A DNA stretch of 64,000 nt from Mangrovimonas spongiae (GTDB taxonomy: Bacteria; Bacteroidota; Bacteroidia; Flavobacteriales; Flavobacteriaceae): the NCBI RefSeq assembly GCF_003944795.1, contig NZ_RWBG01000004.1:186001-250000 (forward strand), given 5' to 3'. This document shows positions 1 through 7,714 of this stretch, in pieces; the first letter of the stretch is position 1, and the number at the start of each line of letters is the position of its first letter. The translations under genes were made by a program, and so were the position numbers. The notes under the pieces are model-generated. The model was not told where the DNA came from. It saw nothing but the letters and a program-made list of their open reading frames with translations, and searched no databases.

Positions 1-111
1 CTTAGTGAGGCACCTAGTTATGGTGAAAGCATTATTAATTACGATGCTGCAAGTAAAGGCGCTAGTAATTATTTAAGTCTAGCGAAAGAAATTATTAATA
101 AAAACTCCTAA
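1..111 (+). CDS. parA: ParA-family chromosome partitioning ATPase, C-terminal end
   Basis: Only the last 36 codons lie in the window, reading in frame from base 1 to a TAA at 109-111. The residues include SEAPSYGES followed by a short helix ending in LAKEIINKN, which is the typical tail of bacterial ParA/Soj ATPases. The next gene, 3 bases downstream, is parB, which supports the call. ParA would use ATP to move ParB-bound origins apart. The catalytic part is outside the window. Confidence 0.85.
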   Translation, partial: LSEAPSYGESIINYDAASKGASNYLSLAKEIINKNS

Positions 112-114
112 TTT

Positions 115-1026
115 ATGGCGAAGGCAACAAAGAAACAGGCTTTAGGAAGAGGATTGTCAGCATTATTAAAAGACCCTAGTAACGACATTAACTCTGTACA
201 AGACGAAAATGCCGATAAGGTTATAGGAAATATAGTAGATTTAGATATTGAGACGATAGATATTAATCCGTTTCAACCGCGAACAAACTTTAACGAAGAG
301 ACTTTACGCGAATTAGCGTCATCTATTAAAGAATTAGGCGTTATTCAACCAATAACTGTAAGAAAATTAGATTTTAATAAATATCAGTTAGTTTCTGGTG
401 AAAGACGTTTTCGTGCCTCTAAATTAATAGGTCTAGAAACCATTCCTGCTTACATAAGAATAGCAAACGACCAAGAGTCGCTAGAAATGGCCTTGGTAGA
501 AAATATTCAGCGTCAAGATTTAGATCCAATAGAAATTGCCTTGTCGTACCAACGTTTAATAGATGAAATTAGCCTTACACAAGAGCAAATGAGCGAGCGT
601 GTAGGGAAAAAACGTTCTACTATAGCTAACTATTTACGCTTGTTAAAACTCGATCCTATTATTCAAACAGGTATGCGCGACGGCTTTATTTCTATGGGAC
701 ATGGGCGTGCCATAATTAATATAGAAGACCAAAGCCACCAATTAGATATTTACGAACAAATTATCTCTAAAAAATTATCGGTACGAGATACCGAAGCCAT
801 TGTTAGAGCGTTTCAACAAGGAGAAGAAGCCCCAAAACCTTCTTCAAAATCTAAATCGCAAGAACTTCCTAAGTATATTAAAAAAGGCGCCAAAGAGTTT
901 TCAGAATACTTTGGCCATAAAATAAACGTTAAGGTTAATAACAAAGGAAAGGGTAACATTAGTATTCCTTTTCATTCAGAAGAAGACTTTAATCGCATCA
1001 TCAAACTCGTAAAAAGTGCCAAGTAA
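115..1026 (+). CDS. parB: Chromosome partitioning protein ParB
   Basis: ParB binds parS sites near the origin and loads partition complexes for ParA. The 303-residue protein starts with a basic leader (GRGLSALLKD), typical of ParB. The ParB/Srx nuclease-like domain follows, with FQPRTNF near residue 58 and the GERRFRA box and VENIQRQDL that form the CTP-binding region. After that come a helix-turn-helix (LTQEQMSERVGKKRSTIANYLRLL, split by family practice) near 150-175 and a C-terminal dimerisation domain. It starts 3 bases after parA and its end overlaps the next gene by 11 bases, so it belongs to a parA-parB-DUF5683-dapB-lepB transcript. Confidence 0.96.
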   Translation: MAKATKKQALGRGLSALLKDPSNDINSVQDENADKVIGNIVDLDIETIDINPFQPRTNFNEETLRELASSIKELGVIQPITVRKLDFNKYQLVSGERRFRASKLIGLETIPAYIRIANDQESLEMALVENIQRQDLDPIEIALSYQRLIDEISLTQEQMSERVGKKRSTIANYLRLLKLDPIIQTGMRDGFISMGHGRAIINIEDQSHQLDIYEQIISKKLSVRDTEAIVRAFQQGEEAPKPSSKSKSQELPKYIKKGAKEFSEYFGHKINVKVNNKGKGNISIPFHSEEDFNRIIKLVKSAK

Positions 1027-1624
1027 ATATATACTCGCGTTTTTTTTACTATTTGTTTTTTCATTTTCAGCTTTAGCTCAAGAAGGTAAGGATGAAGAAA
1101 ATAAAAAAGAAGACAAAAGTAAACTTACTCCAACCGAAGAATTGGTTGTTGAGCAGGCAGCTATAGATAAAAAACCTATAGATCCACTTGCACCAGCAAG
1201 AGCGGCTTTTTATTCGGCAGTATTGCCAGGACTAGGTCAAGCTTACAATAAAAAGTATTGGAAAATCCCAATTGTATATGCTGGATTAGGAATAGGGATG
1301 TATTTTTATTTGGATAATCAAAAAGAATACCAACGTTATCGCGATGCCTATAAAAGACGATTAGCCGGTTTTCAAGACGATGAGTTTTATGGCGTTGTTA
1401 CAGATGATGGCTTACGAGAAGCCCAAAAAACATTACGTAGAAACAAAGAAATTTCCCTTTTGGTTACAATTGGTATTTATGCTTTAAATATTATCGATGC
1501 CAATGTAGACGCTCACTTATTACAGTATAATGTAGATGATAACCTGTCGTTACGACCACATTATAAGCTTAATGAGTTTGATAATACGGGCGATTTAGGT
1601 GTAACTCTTAATTTCAAATTTTAA
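1016..1624 (+). CDS. DUF5683 domain protein, exported or membrane-associated
   Basis: This is a 202-residue protein of unknown function, found beside parB and dapB in Flavobacteriia. It begins with GTG at 1016, inside the last codons of parB. This start gives a good signal peptide (hydrophobic stretch at residues 5-20, cleavage after ALA). The DUF5683 core holds APARAAFYSAVLPGLGQAYN near residue 60, a membrane segment (VYAGLGIGMYFYL), and a second hydrophobic segment near 150 (VTIGIYALNIIDANVDAHL). The C-terminus looks like a beta-strand ending in a Phe-Lys-Phe. The role in the cell envelope is not known. Translational coupling to parB is likely. Confidence 0.85.
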   Translation: MPSKYILAFFLLFVFSFSALAQEGKDEENKKEDKSKLTPTEELVVEQAAIDKKPIDPLAPARAAFYSAVLPGLGQAYNKKYWKIPIVYAGLGIGMYFYLDNQKEYQRYRDAYKRRLAGFQDDEFYGVVTDDGLREAQKTLRRNKEISLLVTIGIYALNIIDANVDAHLLQYNVDDNLSLRPHYKLNEFDNTGDLGVTLNFKF

Positions 1625-1627
1625 TTT

Positions 1628-2329
1628 ATGAAAATAGCACTACTAGGATATGGTAAAATGGGAAAAGCCATTGAAAAAATAGCCTTAAGTAGAGGGCACG
1701 ATATTGTTATAAAAACATCAGACGAAGGTGGTTACGATATTTCTCAGGCCGATGTAGCGATAGATTTTAGTGTGCCAAATGCTGCTTTTTATAATATAGT
1801 AAATTGTTTTAAACATAACGTGCCAGTTATATCGGGTACCACAGGTTGGCTACAAAATTATGATAAGGCTGTAGAGCTTTGTAAAGAAAATAATGGTGCT
1901 TTTATTTATGCGTCTAATTTTAGTTTAGGGGTTAATATTTTTTTCGAGCTTAATAAAAACTTAGCACGTATGATGAGTCAATTACGAGATTACGATGTCT
2001 CTATGGAAGAAGTTCATCATACACAGAAATTAGATGCTCCTAGTGGAACAGCTATTACGCTAGCGGAAGATATTATTTCTGAACATGCTAATTATACCGA
2101 GTGGAAACTAGAAACAGGTAGAGAAGGTATAATCCCTATTACTGCAAAACGCATAGAAAATGTACCAGGTACGCATAGTATAGATTACAAAAGTGAAGTT
2201 GATACTATAAACATAACGCACACAGCGCACAGCAGACAAGGTTTTGCCCTTGGCGCTGTTGTAGCAGCAGAATGGTTGCTAGGAAAAACAGGCGTTTTTA
2301 CTATGAAAGATGTGTTAAATATTGGTTAA
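1628..2329 (+). CDS. dapB: 4-hydroxy-tetrahydrodipicolinate reductase
   Basis: DapB reduces 4-hydroxy-tetrahydrodipicolinate with NAD(P)H in the lysine and diaminopimelate pathway, in the cytoplasm. The N-terminal Rossmann motif is GYGKMGKAI (residues 7-15). The substrate-binding and catalytic motif EEVHHTQKLDAPSGTA is present near residue 127-142, with the His-His pair and Lys expected for the family. At 233 residues it is shorter than the roughly 270 of proteobacterial DapB, which is normal for Bacteroidota. It follows the DUF5683 gene by 3 bases. Confidence 0.96.
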   Translation: MKIALLGYGKMGKAIEKIALSRGHDIVIKTSDEGGYDISQADVAIDFSVPNAAFYNIVNCFKHNVPVISGTTGWLQNYDKAVELCKENNGAFIYASNFSLGVNIFFELNKNLARMMSQLRDYDVSMEEVHHTQKLDAPSGTAITLAEDIISEHANYTEWKLETGREGIIPITAKRIENVPGTHSIDYKSEVDTINITHTAHSRQGFALGAVVAAEWLLGKTGVFTMKDVLNIG

Positions 2330-2390
2330 TGTAATAACATCTTGTAACTTTCTCAAATTATACAATACTAAAAAAGAAACTCTTTAAAAT

Positions 2391-4100
2391 ATGACTTGGA
2401 CGCAGTGGTTAATTTTCATTCTAGTAATTCAAGTAATTCATGGCTTAGGAACATGGAAACTGTATGTGAAAGCAGGTAAACAAGCTTGGCAAGCTTTTAT
2501 TCCAGTATATAATGCTGTTGTTTTAATGAAAGTAATTAATCGCCCATGGTATTGGACGGTTTTATTATTCTTACCCATAGTTAACCTTATTATGTTTCCA
2601 GTAGTTTGGGTAGAAACAGCAAGAAGCTTTGGAAAAAACTCAGCAACCGATACGTTATTAGCTATAATAACGCTAGGATTTTATAATTACTATTTAAATT
2701 ATACTGCAGATGTTGACTATATAAACGACAGAAGCTTAAAACCAAGAACGTCTTTAGGCGATTGGGTAAGCTCCATTTTATTTGCTATTGTTGCCGCAAC
2801 AATCGTACATACTTATGTTATACAACCGTTTACTATTCCTACATCATCATTAGAGAAATCGTTACTTGTAGGTGATTTCCTTTTTGTGAGTAAATTTCAT
2901 TATGGTGCCAGAGTACCTATGACAACTGTGGCCGCACCTATGGTTCATGATACTATTCCTGGACTTAAGAAAAAATCGTACTTGTACGACGATAAAAAAG
3001 GAGAAAAAAGCACGTCATGGAAAAACTTTTTCCAATTACCGTATTTAAGATTACCAGGATTTCAAAACATTAAACACAACGACATTGTTGTATTTAATTG
3101 GCCTGTAGATACGTTATACAATATGTATAAAACAGCCGATAGAACCTATTTTAAACCTATTGATAAGCGTACAAATTATGTAAAAAGATGTGTTGGATTA
3201 CCAGGCGATACTATAGAAGTTAAAGATGGTTTTGTTTACGTGAATGGTAAACAAAATGTGTTGCCAGATCGTGCAAAGTTACAGTTCTTCCATACTATAG
3301 AAACCAAGGGTAATGTTGATATGCGTTTTCTTAATAAATACGGTATTACAGAATATACCAATGTATTTTCTTTAGGAACCAAGGTTTGGGACGATACCAG
3401 GGTTCAAGATTTTTTAAGAAATAATAATACGCACTTAGATGTTGTTCATAGAGATAGTACAAATGTACATGTCATAGGGCAAATGAGTAGAACAGCCTAC
3501 GAAAAGCTAAAGTTTACTACGGTAAGCAATAAAATTAGTGCTAATGCCACGTTAGAGCTAGCAACACAAATGAAACAAGACCCAGAAGTGATTTCTATTG
3601 TAAAGAATAGTTCTAAAACAAGAGACGCTAGTGTATTTCCTCACGACCCTAATTACGATTGGAATAACGACTTTTTTGGACCATTATACTTGCCTGAAGC
3701 AGGAAAAACGATTGATTTAACTCTAGAAAATTTACCATTATACAAACGTGTTATTACGGCTTATGAAGGTAACGATCTTCAAGTTAAAGGCAATCAAATT
3801 TTTATTAATGACCAAGTAGCCAATACGTATACGTTTTCTAAAGATTATTATTGGCTAATGGGGGATAATCGCCATAATTCACAAGATGCACGTTCATGGG
3901 GTTTTGTACCATTTGATCATGTTGTTGGTAAACCCGTATTTATTTGGATGAGCTGGGGCGATGGCAAACCACGCTGGGAACGTTGGTTTACAACTGTTGG
4001 CGGTAATGGCAAACCAGTATCTTACTTAATTCCATTTTTAGTATTGCTAGCTATTTGGTTTGGATTTAACCAATGGCGTAAGAAGAAAAAAGCAGCATAA
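2391..4100 (+). CDS. lepB: Signal peptidase I with N-terminal DUF5684-like membrane domain
   Basis: Signal peptidase I cleaves Sec and Tat signal peptides at the outer face of the inner membrane. At 569 residues it is much longer than the classical 200-320. Residues 1-110 form a three-helix DUF5684-like region, and a further membrane helix lies near 127-145. The catalytic serine box reads IPTSSLEKSL (Ser near 153), where the usual Met after Ser is Leu. The general-base lysine is in NYVKRCVGLPGDTIEV, and the last box is LMGDNRHNSQDARSWGFV near 500. About 170 residues are inserted between the lysine box and the last box. A final helix lies near 545-562 before a basic tail. Confidence 0.94.
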   Translation: MTWTQWLIFILVIQVIHGLGTWKLYVKAGKQAWQAFIPVYNAVVLMKVINRPWYWTVLLFLPIVNLIMFPVVWVETARSFGKNSATDTLLAIITLGFYNYYLNYTADVDYINDRSLKPRTSLGDWVSSILFAIVAATIVHTYVIQPFTIPTSSLEKSLLVGDFLFVSKFHYGARVPMTTVAAPMVHDTIPGLKKKSYLYDDKKGEKSTSWKNFFQLPYLRLPGFQNIKHNDIVVFNWPVDTLYNMYKTADRTYFKPIDKRTNYVKRCVGLPGDTIEVKDGFVYVNGKQNVLPDRAKLQFFHTIETKGNVDMRFLNKYGITEYTNVFSLGTKVWDDTRVQDFLRNNNTHLDVVHRDSTNVHVIGQMSRTAYEKLKFTTVSNKISANATLELATQMKQDPEVISIVKNSSKTRDASVFPHDPNYDWNNDFFGPLYLPEAGKTIDLTLENLPLYKRVITAYEGNDLQVKGNQIFINDQVANTYTFSKDYYWLMGDNRHNSQDARSWGFVPFDHVVGKPVFIWMSWGDGKPRWERWFTTVGGNGKPVSYLIPFLVLLAIWFGFNQWRKKKKAA

Positions 4101-4107
4101 CACTTTT

Positions 4108-4728
4108 ATGGATATACTTATTCATCCAACATATTTTCCATCGGTATCGCATTTTGTGGCTATGGTTAAGGCAGATAATGTCGTTTTTGAAATGGAAGAT
4201 AATTTTCAAAAACAAACCTATAGAAACCGAACCTATATTTATGCAGCCAATGGTAAATTATTGCTAAACGTACCTGTTTCTTTTACCCAAAAAAACCGAC
4301 AAAAATACCGTGAGGTAAAGATATTTAATGAAGAAAACTGGCAAAGCAACCATTGGAAATCTTTATTGTCAGCTTATAGTACATCGCCTTTTTTTGAGTT
4401 CTATAGAGATGATTTGGAGCCTATTTTTAAAAAATCATTTAGCTCTCTTATCGATTTAAATTTTGAAACGATTCATGTAATTTGCGAGTGTCTTCAACTT
4501 GAATTAAATACAGAAAAGACCTTTAGTTTTGAAAAAAAGGTCACCAATAAAACAGACTTTAGACATTTAGTTAAAGCTAAAGGAACAGACGTTAAACCAT
4601 TTGAACCTTATACACAGGTGTTTTCTGAAAAACACGGTTACATTAATAACTTGAGTATTTTAGATTTACTGTTTAACGAAGGTCCTAATACGTTAAATTA
4701 CTTACAAGCTCAACATCTTGATTTATGA
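4108..4728 (+). CDS. WbqC family protein
   Basis: WbqC-like proteins are found in polysaccharide loci of many bacteria, but in Flavobacteriia one member is a conserved neighbour of lepB. Biochemical function is uncertain. I start it at ATG 4108, giving MDILIHPTYFPS, the normal WbqC N-terminus. An in-frame ATG at 4060 lies inside lepB and would add 16 basic, non-homologous residues. The protein contains YRNRTYIYAANGKLLLNVPV near 36-55, a substrate-binding-like region with WQSNHWKSLLSAYSTSPFFEFY, and EGPNTLNYL at the C-terminus. No signal peptide is present, so it should be cytoplasmic. It overlaps the next gene by 4 bases (ATGA). Confidence 0.88.
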   Translation: MDILIHPTYFPSVSHFVAMVKADNVVFEMEDNFQKQTYRNRTYIYAANGKLLLNVPVSFTQKNRQKYREVKIFNEENWQSNHWKSLLSAYSTSPFFEFYRDDLEPIFKKSFSSLIDLNFETIHVICECLQLELNTEKTFSFEKKVTNKTDFRHLVKAKGTDVKPFEPYTQVFSEKHGYINNLSILDLLFNEGPNTLNYLQAQHLDL

Positions 4729-5033
4729 TGCGGTTTTTTGTGCATTATGGATGCCATTTTATTTTACCCATAGTAATAGTACTTTTATTTTTTAAATCTA
4801 AATGGAAACAAGCTGCTTTAATAATGCTTGCAGCGATATTTATAGATTTAGATCATTTACTCGCAACTCCAATTTTCGATTCTAATAGATGTAGCATAGG
4901 ATTTCATCCGCTACATTCATATTATGCCATGGGTTTTTATGTTGTGTTGTTATTCCCTAAAGCAACCAGAGTTATAGGTGTTGGCTTATTGCTACATATA
5001 CTAGCAGATAGTTTAGATTGCTTATTAATGTAA
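4725..5033 (+). CDS. DUF6122 small membrane protein with His/Asp motifs
   Basis: This is a 102-residue membrane protein with three or four hydrophobic segments. It has conserved polar residues inside or next to them: HYGCHF at 7-12, FIDLDHLLATPIFD at 39-52, GFHPLHS at 59-65 and HILADSLDC at 91-99. This pattern resembles YdjM/DUF457-type membrane metal-dependent hydrolases, in which His and Asp residues sit at the membrane face. The family name DUF6122 is from memory. It overlaps wbqC-like by 4 bases and converges with the gene on the other strand, overlapping it by 9 bases. Confidence 0.82.
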   Translation: MMRFFVHYGCHFILPIVIVLLFFKSKWKQAALIMLAAIFIDLDHLLATPIFDSNRCSIGFHPLHSYYAMGFYVVLLFPKATRVIGVGLLLHILADSLDCLLM

Positions 5034-6053
5034 TGATAAATGCGTCATAATAGGGTAGTGATCGGAAAACTTCTCATCAAATGTTTTAAAGCGTTCCACT
5101 TTAAAAGTTGGGTCGGCTAGAATAAAATCTATTCTAACTGGGAAAAATTTAAAATCATAAGTCCTTCCAAAACCGTTTCCAGCTTCCTCAAAACTGTCTG
5201 TTAAGTCTCCTTTAATCTTTTTATAAACGTATGAAAAAGCGGTGTTATTAAAATCGCCAGAAATAATCATTTTGTAGTTACATTGCTCTTTGTGTTTCAA
5301 AAATAACTCGGTTTGAAGTTGCTGCATTTTAAAGGTTTCTCCTACGCGTTTAAATAAGCGTTCAGAATTTTCTTGCTTAAGTTTGTCTACATTAGTGTCT
5401 ATTCGTAGCGATTGTAAATGAGTATTATAAACTCTTATGGTATCTTTCTCTTTAACAATATCGGCAAAAATGGCATTGTTTGATGTGTTTGGAAACGCCA
5501 CAGAACCCGAATTTATAATAGGATATTTTGAAAAAATGGCTTGTCCGTATTTTGTTTTCTTACCTGAAAGTTTTTCATATTTATACTTAAAAAAAGAGAG
5601 GTTAACACTTTTATGCGGATGATATTCTTGAACACATAATACGTCTGGTGATTTTCGTTTTATAAACGACGTTATACTGTCTTCAATATGTTTTTCTTTT
5701 ATCCATTCGTATAAATTAAACAGTCTCACATTGTAATTCATTACAGAGAGTGTTGTTTCCGGGAATTGTGTTTTTCCAGATGATGATGAAAACTTATAAA
5801 CAGATCCAAAACTTACATAGCCTATAATAAGAACAAAAAGCGATAAAAGCATTTGTTTTTTTACCTTAACTAACCAATAAATAAAAAACAAAACATTAAC
5901 TAATGTTAAAAAAGGAACACTTAAACTTAATACCGAAAGTAAGGCAAAGTTTTTTGGAGGTACAAAAGGTAAAAGGTAGGATAGTAGGAGTAATGTAGCC
6001 ACTAAAGCATTAATTAGGTAAATAAGTTTATCTAAAAGCTTTAGTTTTTTCAT
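5025..6053 (-). CDS. Membrane-anchored endonuclease/exonuclease/phosphatase family protein
   Basis: The 342-residue protein has three hydrophobic helices at the N-terminus (about residues 10-95), then an EEP (DNase I-like) domain. Visible motifs are MNYNVRLFN (metal-binding Asn), VLCVQEYHP (catalytic Glu), ISGDFNNTAFS (Asp/Asn pair) and the C-terminal FSDHYPIM (Ser-Asp-His). All catalytic residues of the fold seem present. Substrate cannot be told from sequence; the family includes nucleases and phosphoinositide or sphingomyelin phosphatases. The domain probably faces the periplasm. It is the last gene of the mutL-rhomboid group on the minus strand. Confidence 0.92.
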   Translation of the reverse strand: MKKLKLLDKLIYLINALVATLLLLSYLLPFVPPKNFALLSVLSLSVPFLTLVNVLFFIYWLVKVKKQMLLSLFVLIIGYVSFGSVYKFSSSSGKTQFPETTLSVMNYNVRLFNLYEWIKEKHIEDSITSFIKRKSPDVLCVQEYHPHKSVNLSFFKYKYEKLSGKKTKYGQAIFSKYPIINSGSVAFPNTSNNAIFADIVKEKDTIRVYNTHLQSLRIDTNVDKLKQENSERLFKRVGETFKMQQLQTELFLKHKEQCNYKMIISGDFNNTAFSYVYKKIKGDLTDSFEEAGNGFGRTYDFKFFPVRIDFILADPTFKVERFKTFDEKFSDHYPIMTHLSLH

Positions 6054-6065
6054 ATAATTAGGGTA

Positions 6066-6944
6066 TTATTTTCCAGCTCTAAATAAGAATTCTTTTTCTT
6101 CTTTAGTTAAGCTATCGTAACCGCTTTTACTTATTTTATCTAAAATAATGTCGATACGTTTTTGCTTGTTAAATTCATCAAACTCTTCTTTAGAATATCC
6201 ACCCATATTTTTTTTAGAAGATGTCTTTTTGCGGTGAACCGTTTTTAATGGAGAATTTTTAGATCCCTTAAAAAGCCCAATAATGCTATTCATAAATTTT
6301 TCAAAGCCTTTGCCTATATCTGTTCCTTTTTGCAATTGAATGGCATAAAAGTAACCTAAAATTGCACCACCAATATGGGCAAGATTACCACCAGCATTTA
6401 AACCAAATAAGCCAATAACATCAAAAATAACAATAACAGCACCAATATGCCATAATTTAATATTAAACGTAAAAAACCTAACAGCCATTCTAGGCATGTA
6501 AGCACACATGAAAATAAGTAACGCTCTAACAGCAGCCGATGCTCCTACTAGTCTAGTATTTGTGTTAAAAAAGTCTGGAAGTAAATTGTAACCAGCCAAA
6601 AATAAAAGGCCGCCACAAATAGCGCCTAAAAAGTAAATATTTAAGCCTAGTTTTACATTAAATAAATTTAAAAACATACGACCAATAAAGTATAGCCAAA
6701 GCATATTAAAAATAATATGCCAAAAATCGTAATGCGCAAAAGCATAGGTAATAATACTCCATGGTTGCATTAAAAAAGCCATGAAATCGCTAGGTAACTC
6801 TAACCAACTTAAACTGTTTTGAATACTTAGAATAGGCCGTAAAATAAGGCCAATTAAAAACAGTAATAGATTGACACCTATAAGTTTTTCGAAAACATTT
6901 AGGTTATTTAGTTTGTTTTGTATGTCTTGATTTAGCGAGGTCAC
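6066..6944 (-). CDS. Rhomboid family intramembrane serine protease (292 aa)
   Basis: Rhomboids cleave membrane proteins within the bilayer using a Ser-His dyad. Here the serine motif is GASA (Ser136) instead of the canonical GxSG, and the histidine is in NLAHIGGA (His190). The upstream HYDFWHIIFN motif provides the conserved His and Asn. Six hydrophobic segments are visible. The C-terminal 80 residues are basic and soluble (KKTSSKKNMGGYSKEEFDEF). It lies 1 base downstream of a second rhomboid gene. Substrates are unknown. Confidence 0.92.
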   Translation of the reverse strand: MTSLNQDIQNKLNNLNVFEKLIGVNLLLFLIGLILRPILSIQNSLSWLELPSDFMAFLMQPWSIITYAFAHYDFWHIIFNMLWLYFIGRMFLNLFNVKLGLNIYFLGAICGGLLFLAGYNLLPDFFNTNTRLVGASAAVRALLIFMCAYMPRMAVRFFTFNIKLWHIGAVIVIFDVIGLFGLNAGGNLAHIGGAILGYFYAIQLQKGTDIGKGFEKFMNSIIGLFKGSKNSPLKTVHRKKTSSKKNMGGYSKEEFDEFNKQKRIDIILDKISKSGYDSLTKEEKEFLFRAGK

Positions 6945-6945
6945 G

Positions 6946-7710
6946 TTAATCCCAACGATTTTTATTAAACTGTGTTTTTTTCCAATACCACATAATTAAA
7001 AAGCCTGTTAAGGCGCCACCAACATGGGCCACATAAGCTGTATTACTTGGACTGAAAAAAGATTGCCCTGTTATAGCTGAAATTAAATCTAAAATAATGA
7101 TTCCAGGAATAAAATATTTAGCTTTTATTGGAATGGGTAAGAAAATCAACATTAATTTCGATTCAGGATATAACATTCCAAAGGCAACTAAAACTCCCAT
7201 GATTGCTCCAGAAGCACCGACCATAGTACTATTAAACACGCCAACAAAGTTTCCTAATTGGTCTTGGCTTAATATACTTTCCCAGCGAGTGTCGTATCGG
7301 TTATATCCAGATTTTAAAACCTCTATAACTTGAGCTGTATCAAAACCAGCTTCATTTAATGTTGTTAAACCACTGTAATATTGAAAAAAATAATAACCAA
7401 TCATAATTAAAGCAGCTCCAAGCCCAGAAGAAATATAAAAAAACAAAAATTTCTTACTCCCAAAGCGTTGCTCTACAGCGGTACCAAACATCCACAACGC
7501 AAACATGTTAAAAAACAAATGCATAAAACCGCCATGCATAAACATATGCGTAAAAATTTGCCATAATTGAAAGGTGTCGTTTTTAGGAAAGTGTAATGCA
7601 AACCAATCGTAAAATAAAACACCATTATTTCCTATAGCAAGTGTACCAACAAACATAATCACATTAATGATTAGTAAATGTTTTACTGTATCGGTAATAT
7701 TGTTTATCAT
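6946..7710 (-). CDS. Rhomboid family intramembrane serine protease (254 aa)
   Basis: This second rhomboid has a complete dyad, with Ser167 in VGASGAIMG and His229 in AYVAHVGGA. The L1-loop region HGGFMHLFFNMFALWMFG is canonical. Between helices 3 and 4 there is an extra loop of about 50 residues (115-160) that probably faces the periplasm. It starts 4 bases after the mutL stop and is followed at once by the other rhomboid, so the two are co-transcribed. They differ enough that they are an old duplication rather than a recent one. Confidence 0.93.
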   Translation of the reverse strand: MINNITDTVKHLLIINVIMFVGTLAIGNNGVLFYDWFALHFPKNDTFQLWQIFTHMFMHGGFMHLFFNMFALWMFGTAVEQRFGSKKFLFFYISSGLGAALIMIGYYFFQYYSGLTTLNEAGFDTAQVIEVLKSGYNRYDTRWESILSQDQLGNFVGVFNSTMVGASGAIMGVLVAFGMLYPESKLMLIFLPIPIKAKYFIPGIIILDLISAITGQSFFSPSNTAYVAHVGGALTGFLIMWYWKKTQFNKNRWD

Positions 7711-7714
7711 AAAT

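Noticed and set aside
4060-4107. Upstream start for the WbqC gene inside lepB
   Set aside because: It adds a basic stretch from the lepB frame overlap, and WbqC proteins normally begin at the later MDILIHP.
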